From positions 248,001-312,000 of the forward strand of contig NZ_CAJCKW010000002.1 of assembly GCF_903970965.1 (NCBI RefSeq): 64,000 nucleotides of DNA. The letters are read 5' to 3'. This DNA comes from Aureimonas sp. ME7. Lineage in GTDB: Bacteria; Pseudomonadota; Alphaproteobacteria; Rhizobiales; Rhizobiaceae. Below, in pieces: positions 1 to 9,092 of the stretch. The translations under genes and the position numbers were made by a program. Each line of letters begins with the position of its first letter. Within the stretch, counting starts at the first letter, position 1. A model generated the notes under the pieces. The model saw only the letters and a program-made list of their open reading frames with translations, had not been told where the DNA came from and did not search any database.

Positions 1-314
1 CCCATGCCGAGCAGCGTCGCGCAGGCGATCTGGACGATGGCGCCGGGCACCGCGATGGCTCGCACCGACAGAAGGTCGTTCAGCGAGAAATGCAGACCGA
101 CGCCGAACATGAGGAGAATGACGCCGAGCTCGGCCAACTCCGTCGCGAGGCCTTGATCCGCCACGAAACCCGGAGTGAACGGGCCGACGCTGACGCCGGC
201 CAGGAGATAGCCGACGATGGGCGATATGCCGAGGCGGTTGGCGAGGGAGCCGAACACGAAGGCCAAGCCCAAACCGGCGACGATCGTTTCGATCAGCGGC
301 ATCTCGTGCAGCAT
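1..314 (-). CDS. CPA2 cation:proton antiporter (Kef/YbaL-like), N-terminal part
   Basis: This is the first 104 codons of an inner-membrane monovalent cation:proton antiporter; the rest lies beyond the left edge. The translation begins MLHEMPLIETIVAGLGLAFV and continues through hydrophobic segments with SPIVGYLLAGVSVGP and ELGVILLMFGVGLHFS. Both motifs are typical of the first helices of the CPA2 family (KefB/KefC/YbaL). The start is the ATG at 314 (minus strand). What is known of the family: these proteins exchange K+ or Na+ for protons, often with C-terminal TrkA-N regulatory domains, which cannot be seen here. Family assignment is secure; YbaL-like rather than KefBC-like is inference. Confidence 0.85.
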   Translation of the reverse strand, partial: MLHEMPLIETIVAGLGLAFVFGSLANRLGISPIVGYLLAGVSVGPFTPGFVADQGLATELAELGVILLMFGVGLHFSLNDLLSVRAIAVPGAIVQIACATLLGM

Positions 315-768
315 CTTCGCGTTCCCCGGCCTTGAATCACTCCAAATCGTCCTGCCTTCCCGGATAGGAGATCGCGGCCTCCAATGCAGCACAAAAGTCG
401 CCGATAGGTGGAAAGATTTGGCCGGAGGAAGAACGTACGGTGTGTTTCGATAGCCGAATCGGACAACGTCGGAGCATTGAGTCCGCTGTCATCGGACCAA
501 TATCCCGCACGCCCCATGCGGCTGATCCAAAATGGAGTTCCTTGCACGGCCGGCGCCTCGACGCACGAATACCATTTCCCACGCCTATGAAATCAGCATC
601 AGGACGCCGTTTCTCCGAGCACCTTGCACATTGGGCAATATCGATCACGCAATCGACTGACAGCCGACGCCAACGCCCTGGGGCGCTCGAATATTTCGGT
701 CGTCGGACGATGCGAACTGTGTAAGATGCCGGTCGTGCCACGTTCGGCAGATCGGGAGAACAGACCCT
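315..768. other. Intergenic region, presumed divergent promoters
   Basis: These 454 bases separate the leftward antiporter gene from choX. No frame gives a recognisable protein. A short inverted repeat, GTCCG-N7-CGGAC, lies at 481-497. A purine-rich GGGAGA stands about ten bases before the choX start. I saw no convincing BetI-type operator. The region most likely holds the promoters of both flanking genes. Confidence 0.4.
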
Positions 769-1722
769 ATGACGAGCCTTTCGCGTTCCGTTGTTTCCGG
801 CTCGATCGTGGCGGCGTCGCTTCTTCTGGCAACTCCCGGCCATGCGGCGGAGCCGGCGTCCTGTCAGAGCGTCCGGTTCGCGGATGTGGGCTGGACGGAC
901 ATCACATCGACGACCGCCCTGGCCGGCGTCGTTCTCGATGCGCTGGGCTACCAGCCGAAGGTCGACACGCTCGCCCTGCCCGTCACCTTCGCCTCGCTGA
1001 AGAACGGCGATATCGACGTGTTCCTCGGCGCTTGGCTGCCGACGATGGAAGCCGACCTCGCCCCCTTCCGCGCCGAAGGGTCGATCGAGGAAATTCGGAC
1101 CAACCTGGAAGGCGCGAAGTACACGCTGGCGGTGCCGACCTATCTGCACGATGCCGGGTTGAAGACCTTCGACGATATCGGAAAGTTCCGCGAACAGCTC
1201 GGCGGCCGCATCTACGGGATCGAACCCGGCAACGACGGAAACCGATTGATCCTCGGCATGATCCAGGGGGGACAGTTCGGCCTCAACGGGTTCGAGCTGG
1301 TGGAGTCCTCCGAGCAGGGAATGCTCGCGCAGGTCGCGCGCGAAACTCGGCAAAAGAAGCCGATCGTCTTCCTCGGATGGGAGCCCCATCCGATGAACAC
1401 CAATTTCCAACTGTCTTATCTGGAAGGCGGCGACGCGGTGTTCGGGCCCAATTTCGGCGGCGCGACGGTGCATACGCTGGCGCGGAAGGGACTGTCCACC
1501 GAGTGCCCCAACCTCGGCAAGCTTTTGGCGAATCTCGCCTTCACCCTTCCCATGGAAAGCGAGATCATGGGCGCGATCCTCGACGACGGGAAAGCGCCCG
1601 ATGCGGCGGCGCGCGAGTGGTTGACGGCCCATCCGGATGCCTACGCAAGCTGGCTGGAAGGCGTGACCACCTTCGCCGGCGAGCCGGGCGCCGCGGCCGT
1701 CCAGGCCAAGCTGAAGCCTTGA
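769..1722 (+). CDS. choX: Choline ABC transporter, periplasmic binding protein
   Basis: This protein captures choline in the periplasm for the ChoXWV ABC importer, which feeds glycine betaine synthesis and choline catabolism. The 317-residue product has a signal peptide ending near residue 27 (GHAAE). Its choline-box residues fall where the Sinorhizobium ChoX structure puts them, shifted by one: W42 and D44 (GWTD), W89 (LGAWLP), Y118 and W204 (LGWEP). C32 and a cysteine in STECPN could form the disulfide known in ChoX. The ATG at 769 follows a GGGAGA ribosome-binding site. choW and choV follow. Glycine betaine binding is the main alternative, but the aromatic box favours choline. Confidence 0.93.
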   Translation: MTSLSRSVVSGSIVAASLLLATPGHAAEPASCQSVRFADVGWTDITSTTALAGVVLDALGYQPKVDTLALPVTFASLKNGDIDVFLGAWLPTMEADLAPFRAEGSIEEIRTNLEGAKYTLAVPTYLHDAGLKTFDDIGKFREQLGGRIYGIEPGNDGNRLILGMIQGGQFGLNGFELVESSEQGMLAQVARETRQKKPIVFLGWEPHPMNTNFQLSYLEGGDAVFGPNFGGATVHTLARKGLSTECPNLGKLLANLAFTLPMESEIMGAILDDGKAPDAAAREWLTAHPDAYASWLEGVTTFAGEPGAAAVQAKLKP

Positions 1723-1774
1723 GGCGGGTTGCGATGCCAGGCGATGCTTCTCGCATTCGAGATGACGCCCAACG

Positions 1775-2635
1775 ATGAACGATTGGCTGGTCAACCATAA
1801 GATTCCGCTGGGCGCATGGCTGCGCTCGGGCGTCGATGCACTGACGACGAACGCGCAAGGGTTCTTCGACACGATATCGGTGGTTCTGGGCACGCTGATC
1901 GACGGCCTGACAGCGGGCCTGATGGCGATCCCCCCGCTCCTGTTCGTCGCGATCGTGGCGGTCGGCGCATGGTTCCTGCACCGTTCGCTCTCGCTCGTCG
2001 TCTTCGCCGTCCTGTCCCTGCTTCTCGTAATCAACCTCGGATACTGGACGGAAGCGGTTCAGACGCTTTCGCTCGTGTTCTGCGCGACGGCGGTGTGCGT
2101 CGCGATCGGTATCCCCCTCGGCATCGTGGCGGCCCATCGGCCTCGATTCTACTGGGTACTCCGCCCGCTTCTCGATCTGATGCAGACCATCCCGACCTTC
2201 GTCTACCTGATCCCGACGCTGATCCTGTTCGGCTTGGGCGTCGTGCCGGGGCTGATCTCGACGGTGATCTTCGCCGTGCCGGCCACCATCCGCCTAACGC
2301 ATCTCGGCATTTCCAGCGTGCCCGAACCCTTGCGCGAAGCGGCGCTCGCCTTCGGCGCGACGCGGCGACAACTCCTCTTCAAGGTCGAGCTGCCGCACGC
2401 GATGCCGACGATCATGGCAGGCGTCACCCAATGCATCATGCTCAGCCTTTCGATGGTGGTGATCGCCGCCCTCGTCGGGGCCGATGGCCTCGGCAAGCCG
2501 GTGGTTCGCGCGTTGAACACCGTGAATGTCGGGATGGGATTCGAGGCCGGTCTTGCGATCGTCATCTTGGCCATTCTCCTCGATCGCATCTGCAAGCAGC
2601 CGATGCGATCGGGAGCCGCGCGGAAACTGCCATGA
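1775..2635 (+). CDS. choW: Choline ABC transporter, permease
   Basis: This is the membrane subunit of the choline importer. The 286-residue protein has about six hydrophobic helices after a short N-terminal extension. The cytoplasmic EAA loop that docks the ATPase is visible as EAALAFGATRRQLLFKVELP. Its size and sequence match the OpuAB/ProW/ChoW permease group. It starts 52 bases after choX and its TGA overlaps the choV start by four bases (ATGA), so choW and choV are probably translationally coupled. The choX-choW gap has no strong hairpin, unlike several other transporter operons in this window. Confidence 0.92.
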   Translation: MNDWLVNHKIPLGAWLRSGVDALTTNAQGFFDTISVVLGTLIDGLTAGLMAIPPLLFVAIVAVGAWFLHRSLSLVVFAVLSLLLVINLGYWTEAVQTLSLVFCATAVCVAIGIPLGIVAAHRPRFYWVLRPLLDLMQTIPTFVYLIPTLILFGLGVVPGLISTVIFAVPATIRLTHLGISSVPEPLREAALAFGATRRQLLFKVELPHAMPTIMAGVTQCIMLSLSMVVIAALVGADGLGKPVVRALNTVNVGMGFEAGLAIVILAILLDRICKQPMRSGAARKLP

Positions 2636-3819
2636 GCCATCCCGCCATCGAGTTCCGGAACGTCGATATCGTATTCGGCAAGGGCGCCGATCGCGCCCTG
2701 CCGATGCTGGACGCGCAGGCGACGCGCGACGAGATCCTGCGTGCCACAGGCTCGGTCGTGGGCGCGGCCGACGTGAACCTCATCGTCGAGCCGGGCGAGA
2801 TCTGCGTCCTCATGGGCCTGTCGGGCTCGGGGAAATCGACGGTCCTTCGCTGCGTCAACGGTTTGAACAAGGTCAGCCGAGGCCGCGTTCTCGTATCCCA
2901 TCAAAACAGCCAGGTGGACGTGGCGAGCTGTGCGGACGCTACGCTCCGCGACCTTCGCATGCACGGCGTCTCGATGGTGTTCCAGCAGTTCGCTCTGCTT
3001 CCATGGCGAACCGTCCGGCAGAATGTCGGGCTGGGACTGGAGCTCCAGGGTCTCTCGGCCGCCGAGTGCCGGCGCACGGTGGACGAGAAGCTCGCCCTCG
3101 TAGGCCTGACGCAATGGGCGGACCGCTACGCGAACGAGCTGTCCGGAGGTATGCAGCAGAGGGTGGGTCTGGCGCGCGCCTTCGCCACCAACGCCGACAT
3201 CCTGCTGATGGACGAGCCGTTTTCCGCGCTCGACCCGCTGATCCGCGCCCGCCTGCAGGACGAGCTTCTCGAGCTACAGCGCCAGCTTCGAAAAACGATC
3301 CTTTTCGTCAGCCACGACCTCGACGAGGCGATGAAGCTCGGCAACCGGATCGCCATCATGCAGGAGGGGCGCGTCGTCCAGAACGGCACGGCTGAGGATA
3401 TCCTGCTGCGGCCGGCGACGCCTTATGTCGCGGAATTCGTGCAGCACACGAACCCGCTCAACGTGCTTCCCGCCTCGGCGATCATGCGACCGGTCCAAGC
3501 GATCGCGCGCGAGGGCGCCGAACTCGTGCTGGACGGCAAGTCCGACATTCGTCTGGGCATGGACGAGCTGGGGCGCATGGCCACGGTGCGGATCGATGGT
3601 CGCAACGGCTCGTTCGGGCCGCTCGAAGCCTCCGGCAGCCGCCCGGACATCGCCGTCGCGTCGGAAACGTCGACGCTTCGATCGATGATCGAAGCCAAAC
3701 GGCAGAGCGCGCATCCGATCGTCCTGACGGATGCATCGGGGCAGATTTCCGGCCTTTGCGGCGACGACGAGATCTACGCCGCCCTGCTCCGCCGTTCGAA
3801 CACTTCGACGGAAAGCTGA
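2632..3819 (+). CDS. choV: Choline ABC transporter, ATP-binding protein
   Basis: This ATPase powers choline uptake through ChoW. The chosen ATG at 2632 overlaps the choW stop; an upstream extension of the same frame lies inside choW and is not coding. The 395-residue product has Walker A GLSGSGKST (about 62-70), signature LSGGMQQR (about 170-177) and Walker B ILLMDEP (about 190-196), followed by SHDLDEAMK. The C-terminal extension of some 110 residues resembles the regulatory tail of ProV/OpuAA-type ATPases, but I cannot see two clear CBS domains in it. The ATPase domain is certain. Choline specificity comes from ChoX. Confidence 0.92.
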   Translation: MSHPAIEFRNVDIVFGKGADRALPMLDAQATRDEILRATGSVVGAADVNLIVEPGEICVLMGLSGSGKSTVLRCVNGLNKVSRGRVLVSHQNSQVDVASCADATLRDLRMHGVSMVFQQFALLPWRTVRQNVGLGLELQGLSAAECRRTVDEKLALVGLTQWADRYANELSGGMQQRVGLARAFATNADILLMDEPFSALDPLIRARLQDELLELQRQLRKTILFVSHDLDEAMKLGNRIAIMQEGRVVQNGTAEDILLRPATPYVAEFVQHTNPLNVLPASAIMRPVQAIAREGAELVLDGKSDIRLGMDELGRMATVRIDGRNGSFGPLEASGSRPDIAVASETSTLRSMIEAKRQSAHPIVLTDASGQISGLCGDDEIYAALLRRSNTSTES

Positions 3820-3880
3820 TACGTACCGCGTGGGAACCCGAGGGGCTTACGACCTACGGACCGAATTGGACCCTCGTATC

Positions 3881-4177
3881 TTAAGCGCCCGCCTCATCAC
3901 GAACCCAGGCGAACTCGAGTTCCTCGCGAAACGCAAAACGCTTGATGTGGTCGGCGACCACGGCCTCGATCCGATCGAGGTCCGCTGCGTCCTCGCAGGA
4001 TATGGCAACCCTAAGGGCGTCGTCGGTCGCATCTAGGGTCGTTCGGCCGGCTGGTAGCGCGATGGTTCCGTGATGCGGATCGAACTCCACCTCGAACTTA
4101 TGGGCCCAGTGCTTGCAGAGCTGCTGAAGGTAGCGGCTGGCGCTTTGGGTCACGACGCGAGCGTTGCTGGTCGGCAT
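3881..4177 (-). CDS. DUF2218 domain protein
   Basis: This small 98-residue protein of the DUF2218 family has no established function. The chosen start (MPTSNARVV) has a good AGGAG site eight bases upstream; an upstream in-frame codon would add 15 residues but lacks a better site. The sequence carries the family pattern: an N-terminal helix with SRYLQQLCKHW, then FEVEFDPHHGTIAL and a C-terminal RFAFREELEFAW. Family members occur alone or as the N-terminal domain of siderophore-interacting proteins. A fused copy lies at 61611-62693 in this window, which suggests an iron-related role, though this copy has no iron genes beside it. It converges on choV. Confidence 0.8.
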   Translation of the reverse strand: MPTSNARVVTQSASRYLQQLCKHWAHKFEVEFDPHHGTIALPAGRTTLDATDDALRVAISCEDAADLDRIEAVVADHIKRFAFREELEFAWVRDEAGA

Positions 4178-4252
4178 ATCGAGAACTCCTGAACCATTTC
4201 TCCAACGGTCGTATACCCACACGCCGACCAGAGCAAAACGCGCTTCGAAACG

Positions 4253-4285
4253 AAAAGCGCGGCATGGAGAAGCTCCATGCCGCGC
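4253..4285 (-). terminator. Rho-independent terminator of chvE-gguAB
   Basis: A perfect 13-bp stem (GCGCGGCATGGAG at 4257-4269 pairing with 4273-4285) has a three-base loop. On the minus strand it is followed directly by TTTTCG. It lies 28 bases beyond the gguB stop, so it should end the chvE-gguA-gguB transcript. Confidence 0.9.
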
Positions 4286-4313
4286 TCGAAAACCACCAGT
4301 CGGGTTCGGCCGA

Positions 4314-5537
4314 TCAGGCTTTGTTGCGATTGTAGACGTCGAAGCAAACGGCTGCGAGGAGCACCATGCCCTTGACGAGCTGCTGGTAGTCGATCGACAG
4401 CTGCATGGCGCTCTGCATACCCATGTTCAGGACGCCCATGATGAAGGCGCCGATCACCGCGCCCATCACCTTGCCGACGCCGCCATAGGCCGAGGCGCCG
4501 CCGATGAAGCAGGCCGCGATCACGTCGAGTTCCAGCCCCGTGCCGTTGCGCGCGGTGGCCGAGCCGACGCGGGCAAAGAACACCATGCCCGCGATCGCCG
4601 CCAGAACGCCCATGTTGACGAAGGCGAGGAAAACGATCCGCTCGGTCTTCACGCCGGACAGCTTGGCCGCCTTCTCGTTACCGCCGACAGCATAGACGCG
4701 GCGCCCGATCGTGGTGCGGGTCGTCACGAAGGCGTAGATCGCGATCAGCACGGCCATCAGGATGAGGACGTTGGGCAAGCCGCGGTTGCTAGCTAGAAGA
4801 TAGCCGATGCCCAGGATCATCAGCGCCGCGAAACCGACGCGGCCGAGGAAGAAGCCGTAGGGCTCGTCCACCGGACGAACACGGGCCTTGCGGGCGCGGC
4901 TCTGGAACGAAAAGATCGCGAAGGCGGCCGCCAGGATGACCGCGATGATCATGGTCGTAGCGTGGGCGAGACCGAAGCCCGAAACGAGGTTCGGGATCGT
5001 GCCCGTCGAAAGGTTGCGCAGCGAAGGCGGGATCGGCGAGATCGAGGACGAGCCGCCGAGCGCCATGAAGGTCAGCCCGCGAAACACCAGCATGCCCGCC
5101 AGGGTCACGATAAAGGACGGGATCTTCAGAAAGGCGACGAAATAGCCCTGCACCGCACCGATCAGGGCGCCGAGTGCCAAACAGATCGCGGCCGCGATCG
5201 GCACGGGTATGCCGTAGAGAACCATCAGGACGGCGCCGATGGCGCCGACGAACCCGACCACCGAGCCGACGGACAGGTCGATATGGCCGGTCACGATGAT
5301 CAGCAGCATGCCGATCGCCATGATGATGACGTAGCTGTTCTGAAGGAACAGGTTGGTGAGGTTGGAAGCCGATACGAAGGTCGGTCGCCCCGTGGCGGCC
5401 GAGTAAACGGCGAAGAAGACGACGATGGCGAACAGCGCCACCAGCATCCCGTATTCGCGCAGATGGCTCTTGAAGTAGTCCATGCTGGCGACGCCCTCGT
5501 CGGCCGAGGACGTGCCGTCGACGGTCTTGATGCTCAT
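4314..5537 (-). CDS. gguB: Multiple-sugar ABC transporter permease GguB/MmsB
   Basis: This is the membrane channel of the ChvE-GguA-GguB importer for galactose, arabinose, glucose and related monosaccharides. The 407-residue protein is long for a CUT2 permease, as is usual for GguB/XylH/MmsB. It contains about ten hydrophobic helices, with [20 protein letters not shown] near the first third and [20 protein letters not shown] near the end, both classic CUT2 permease motifs. The start overlaps the gguA stop by four bases. It is the last gene before the strong terminator at 4253-4285. Confidence 0.93.
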   Translation of the reverse strand: MSIKTVDGTSSADEGVASMDYFKSHLREYGMLVALFAIVVFFAVYSAATGRPTFVSASNLTNLFLQNSYVIIMAIGMLLIIVTGHIDLSVGSVVGFVGAIGAVLMVLYGIPVPIAAAICLALGALIGAVQGYFVAFLKIPSFIVTLAGMLVFRGLTFMALGGSSSISPIPPSLRNLSTGTIPNLVSGFGLAHATTMIIAVILAAAFAIFSFQSRARKARVRPVDEPYGFFLGRVGFAALMILGIGYLLASNRGLPNVLILMAVLIAIYAFVTTRTTIGRRVYAVGGNEKAAKLSGVKTERIVFLAFVNMGVLAAIAGMVFFARVGSATARNGTGLELDVIAACFIGGASAYGGVGKVMGAVIGAFIMGVLNMGMQSAMQLSIDYQQLVKGMVLLAAVCFDVYNRNKA

Positions 5538-7069
5538 GCGGCATTCCTTCCTGCGGAGCGAATGATGGCGCGCATGATGCTTTCCTGCGTCGCCTCGCCT
5601 CGCGCCATCTCGGCGACGAAACGTCCTTCGTTCATGACGTAGATGCGGTCACACATTCCCAAGAGCTCGGGCATCTCGGAGGAGATCATCAGGATCCCCT
5701 TTCCTTCCGACGCCAGCCGCTCGATGATCGAGTAGATTTCGAACTTAGCGCCGACATCGATGCCGCGCGTCGGCTCGTCCAGGATGAGGAGCGACGGGTC
5801 GGAGAACAACCATTTGGAGAGAACCACCTTCTGCTGGTTCCCGCCCGAAAGGTTGAGCGTCTTGTGGAAGACACCAGCCGAGCGGATGCGGAGGTTCTTG
5901 CGGTAGTCCTCCGCGACGGCTCGCTCGCGGTCCGCGTCGATCACGCCGCTTTTAGCAATGCCGGGCAGGTTGGCGAGCGAAACGTTCTGGCGGATATCCT
6001 CTTCCAGGATCAAGCCGTACTGCTTCCGGTCCTCCGTGACATAGGCAAGACCGGCCGCGATCGCCTTCGGGATCGACGATACGTCCACCGGCTTTCCGTC
6101 CATGAAGGCCTCGCCTGAAACGTTGCGGCCATAGGACTTGCCGAAGACGCTCATGGCGAGCTCGGTGCGCCCGGCTCCCATCAGTCCCGCCACGCCGACG
6201 ATCTCGCCGCGCCGGACGTTGAAAGACACGTCCTTCACGATCTGGCGTTGGGCGTTCATGTGGTGGAAGGCGTTCCAGTTCCGAACCTCGAACAGGATCC
6301 CGCCGATCTTGGGATGACGCGGCGGATAGCGATCGTCGAGCTGGCGACCGACCATGTCGCGGATGATCTGGTCCTCGCTGACGCCCTGGCGGCAGTCCAG
6401 CGTCGAGACGGTGGACCCGTCGCGGATCACGGTGATGGAATCGGCGACGCGGCTGATCTCGTTCAGCTTGTGGCTGATCATGATCGAGGTCATACCCTGC
6501 GCCTTGAACTCCAGAAGGAGATCGAGGAGCGCTTGGCTATCGCGTTCGTTCAAGCTCGCGGTCGGCTCGTCCAGGATCAGAAGGCGGACCTTCTTCGACA
6601 AGGCCTTGGCGATCTCGACGAGCTGCTGCTTCCCAACGCCGATATCCTTCACCAGCGTCGTCGGCGCTTCCGTCAGGCCGACCTGCGCCAGAAGTTCGGA
6701 CGTGCGCCGGAACGCCTCGTCCCAATCGATCACGCCCGCGCGCGAGATTTCGTTGCCGAGGAAGATGTTCTCGGCGATCGACAGGAGCGGCACGAGCGCC
6801 AGTTCCTGATGGATGATGATGATGCCGGCATGCTCGCTATCGCGGATGTCGCGAAACTTGCGAACCTCGCCGTCGTAGACGATATCGCCCTCGTAGGTTC
6901 CATAGGGATAAACGCCGGAGAGCACCTTCATCAAGGTCGACTTGCCCGCGCCGTTCTCGCCGCAGATCGCGTGGATCTCGCCGGTCTCGACGCGAAGGTT
7001 GACGTTGTCGAGGGCTTTGACGCCCGGAAACGTCTTGGTGATGCCGCGCATCTCCAGAATGGCTGCCAT
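5534..7069 (-). CDS. gguA: Multiple-sugar ABC transporter ATPase GguA/MmsA
   Basis: This tandem ATPase energises sugar uptake with GguB and ChvE. The 511-residue protein has two ABC domains. The first has Walker [10 protein letters not shown] (37-45), signature [13 protein letters not shown] and Walker [12 protein letters not shown]. The second keeps a degenerate P-loop ([11 protein letters not shown]), signature [11 protein letters not shown] and [12 protein letters not shown]. This asymmetry is normal for CUT2 ATPases. The start has a GAGGTG site. It lies 92 bases after chvE, with an intercistronic hairpin between them, and overlaps gguB. Confidence 0.93.
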   Translation of the reverse strand: MAAILEMRGITKTFPGVKALDNVNLRVETGEIHAICGENGAGKSTLMKVLSGVYPYGTYEGDIVYDGEVRKFRDIRDSEHAGIIIIHQELALVPLLSIAENIFLGNEISRAGVIDWDEAFRRTSELLAQVGLTEAPTTLVKDIGVGKQQLVEIAKALSKKVRLLILDEPTASLNERDSQALLDLLLEFKAQGMTSIMISHKLNEISRVADSITVIRDGSTVSTLDCRQGVSEDQIIRDMVGRQLDDRYPPRHPKIGGILFEVRNWNAFHHMNAQRQIVKDVSFNVRRGEIVGVAGLMGAGRTELAMSVFGKSYGRNVSGEAFMDGKPVDVSSIPKAIAAGLAYVTEDRKQYGLILEEDIRQNVSLANLPGIAKSGVIDADRERAVAEDYRKNLRIRSAGVFHKTLNLSGGNQQKVVLSKWLFSDPSLLILDEPTRGIDVGAKFEIYSIIERLASEGKGILMISSEMPELLGMCDRIYVMNEGRFVAEMARGEATQESIMRAIIRSAGRNAA

Positions 7070-7099
7070 CGGGCACCTCGCCAGTTTCGATCCGGAAAC

Positions 7100-7122
7100 G
7101 GCCGGCGCTCCTCGCGCCGGCC
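7100..7122 (-). promoter_or_regulatory. Intercistronic hairpin between chvE and gguA
   Basis: A perfect 9-bp stem, GGCCGGCGC (7100-7108) pairing with GCGCCGGCC (7114-7122), has a five-base loop. On the transcribed strand only GTTTCC follows, so it is not a strong terminator. It probably protects the 3' end of the chvE message or causes partial termination, giving more binding protein than ATPase. That role is inferred from position. Confidence 0.6.
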
Positions 7123-7161
7123 GGCTCTGTTTGATGGGGCGGGATCGCTCCCGCGTGTCGA

Positions 7162-8229
7162 TTAGGGCTTGATCTGGTCGGCCGTGTAGTAGTTCGAGTC
7201 GACCAGCGTCGCCTTGATGTTGTCCTTCGTCACCAGGACCGGCTTCAGAAGGTAGGACGGGATGACCTTGACCCCATTCTCGTAGGTCTTGGTATCGTTG
7301 ACCTGCGGCTCCTTGCCGGTGCCCAGGGCGTCGATCATGTCCACCGTGACCTTGGCGAGCTCGCGCGTGTCCTTGAAGATGGTCGAGTACTGCTGGTTGT
7401 TCTCGATCGACTTCACCGAGGGCACTTCCGCGTCCTGGCCGGAGACGACCGGCATCGGCTTGTCGCCCGAGCCGTAGCCGACCGCGGTCAGCGCGGAGAT
7501 GATGCCGATGGAAAGGCCGTCATAGGGCGAGAGAACCGCGTTCACGGTCTTGTCGCCGTAATAGGCCGACAGGAGGTTGTCCATGCGGGCCTGGGCCACG
7601 GCCGGATCCCAGCGCAGCGTGCCGACGCGGTCCATCCCGGTCTCGCCCGACGGGATCACAAGCTTGCCCTGGTCGATATAGGGCTGCAGAACGCTCATCG
7701 CGCCGTTGTAGAAGAAGAAGGCGTTGTTGTCGTCCGGCGAGCCGCCGAAGAGCTCGACATTGAACGGACCGGCTTCCGACTCAAGCTTGAGGCCCTGAAC
7801 CAGCGACTGCGCCTGAAGGACGCCGACTTGGAAGTTGTCGAAGGTCGTATAGTAGTCGACGTTCGGCGAATTGCGGATCAGGCGATCGTAGGCGATCACC
7901 TTGATGCCCTTGTCGGCGGCCTGCTGGAGGACGTCGGTCAGCGTGGTGCCGTCGATCGAGGCGACGACGAGGTACTTCACGCCGGAAGCGACCATGTTCT
8001 CCATCTGGGAGAGCTGGGTCGGAATATCGTCTTCGGCGTATTGGAGATCGGTCTGGTAGCCGCGCTCCTGCAGCGACTTGACCATGTTGTCGCCGTCGGC
8101 GATCCAGCGCGCGGACGCCTTGGTCGGCATCAGGACGCCCACGGTGCCCTTGTCCTGCGCGAAAGCGCCGCCGGCCAATGTCATCGCGCCGATGGCTACT
8201 GCCGCCAGCAAGGCTTTCATTCGGATCAT
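7162..8229 (-). CDS. chvE: Periplasmic multiple-sugar-binding protein ChvE
   Basis: This periplasmic receptor for D-galactose, L-arabinose, D-glucose and related sugars delivers them to GguAB. In Agrobacterium the same protein also signals sugars to the VirA kinase; no vir genes are present here. The 355-residue product has a signal peptide ending near AGGAFAQ. The body is typical of Chv[21 protein letters not shown], then [17 protein letters not shown], and a C-terminus ending YYTADQIKP. The ATG at 8229 has a GGGAGG site. It is the first gene of its operon. Confidence 0.94.
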   Translation of the reverse strand: MIRMKALLAAVAIGAMTLAGGAFAQDKGTVGVLMPTKASARWIADGDNMVKSLQERGYQTDLQYAEDDIPTQLSQMENMVASGVKYLVVASIDGTTLTDVLQQAADKGIKVIAYDRLIRNSPNVDYYTTFDNFQVGVLQAQSLVQGLKLESEAGPFNVELFGGSPDDNNAFFFYNGAMSVLQPYIDQGKLVIPSGETGMDRVGTLRWDPAVAQARMDNLLSAYYGDKTVNAVLSPYDGLSIGIISALTAVGYGSGDKPMPVVSGQDAEVPSVKSIENNQQYSTIFKDTRELAKVTVDMIDALGTGKEPQVNDTKTYENGVKVIPSYLLKPVLVTKDNIKATLVDSNYYTADQIKP

Positions 8230-8344
8230 GCTCTACCTCCCATCGCGACGGCGCCGCGGCGACCGTCCGAAAGCGACGCAAACTCTTCGCGCCTCAAAAA
8301 CCCAAACCGGAACCGCTTCGGCACCCCCGGCTTCGCCCGACCCC

Positions 8345-8396
8345 CTGGCACCACTCCGCCTATCCCGCGGTGCCAGAAGTTCATTTGTCTGATGAA
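8345..8396 (-). promoter_or_regulatory. Candidate operators upstream of chvE
   Basis: Two inverted repeats lie 115-170 bases upstream of chvE. The first is a perfect 8-bp pair, CTGGCACC (8345-8352) and GGTGCCAG (8369-8376). The second is TTCAT-N7-ATGAA (8380-8396), whose centre contains ATTTGTCTG. A very similar AATTGTCTG lies upstream of gguC at 15923-15931. No regulator gene is linked, so the binding factor (GbpR-like LysR or a GntR protein) is unknown. Confidence 0.4.
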
Positions 8397-8444
8397 TTAT
8401 CCGATCGTCTCGTCGTGAACAACGGATTTTTTCCGCGCTCTGAT

Positions 8445-9092
8445 TTATTGTAAACCGAAAATTCGGTCGTACAACAAGACAGCGCCGTCCGCGCGAGAGC
8501 GGATATCCTCAACCGTCATTCCCGGTTTGTAGAGCGAGGAGCCGAGACCGAAGGTTCGGACCCCGACCTTGGCGTAGGCTTCGAAGTCCTTTTCGGACAC
8601 ACCGCCGACGACGCTGATCTCACGGTCCTTCGGCAGAACGGCCATGATCGCCGACACGCCGGCTGGACCCAGCACGCTGGCCGGAAAGAACTTGAGGGCC
8701 GAAGCGCCTGCCTGCAGCGCCTGAAAGGCTTCGGTCGGCGTGAAGACGCCCGGCATCGTGACCATGCCGTAATCGCCGGCCCTAGCCAGAACCGCCGCAT
8801 CGACATTGGGCGAGACGAGAAGACGTCCGCCCGCCTCCGCAAGCTTGTCGACGTGCTCGACCGTAAGCACGGTTCCCGCGCCGATGTAGTGATCCGGCCC
8901 GGCCAGCTTGGCGGCGGCTGCGATGGAGCGGAAAGCATCCGGCGAGTTCAAGGGAATCTCGATCGCCTCGAAGCCCGCTTCCATCAGCGTCGATACGGCG
9001 GCTTCCGCTTCCTCCGGCCGAATGCCGCGCAGGATCGCGACGAGCGAGCGCCGCAGGTTGGGCCAAGGCGTGCGAGAGCTCATCGAGGTCAT
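8445..9092 (-). CDS. dgoA: 2-dehydro-3-deoxy-6-phosphogalactonate aldolase
   Basis: DgoA splits KDPGal into pyruvate and glyceraldehyde 3-phosphate, the last step of the De Ley-Doudoroff galactose route. The 215-residue protein belongs to the KDPG/KDPGal aldolase family: R22 in VAILRGIRP, the general acid/base E45 in AIEIPLNSP and the Schiff-base lysine K134 in ALKFFPASV all match E. coli DgoA at a constant offset. The start at 9092 overlaps the dgoK stop (ATGA); a second ATG lies three codons later. It is the last gene of the operon, and the chvE promoter region lies just downstream. Confidence 0.93.
   Translation of the reverse strand: MTSMSSRTPWPNLRRSLVAILRGIRPEEAEAAVSTLMEAGFEAIEIPLNSPDAFRSIAAAAKLAGPDHYIGAGTVLTVEHVDKLAEAGGRLLVSPNVDAAVLARAGDYGMVTMPGVFTPTEAFQALQAGASALKFFPASVLGPAGVSAIMAVLPKDREISVVGGVSEKDFEAYAKVGVRTFGLGSSLYKPGMTVEDIRSRADGAVLLYDRIFGLQ

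Noticed and set aside
337-2034. A long minus-strand frame covering the choX region
   Set aside because: It is antisense to choX, whose choline-box residues prove the plus-strand reading. The composition is typical of a shadow frame.
4178-7162. Possible link of chvE-gguAB with virulence sensing
   Set aside because: ChvE works with VirA in Agrobacterium, but no vir, T-DNA or plasmid transfer genes are present in the window; a sugar-uptake role is sufficient.
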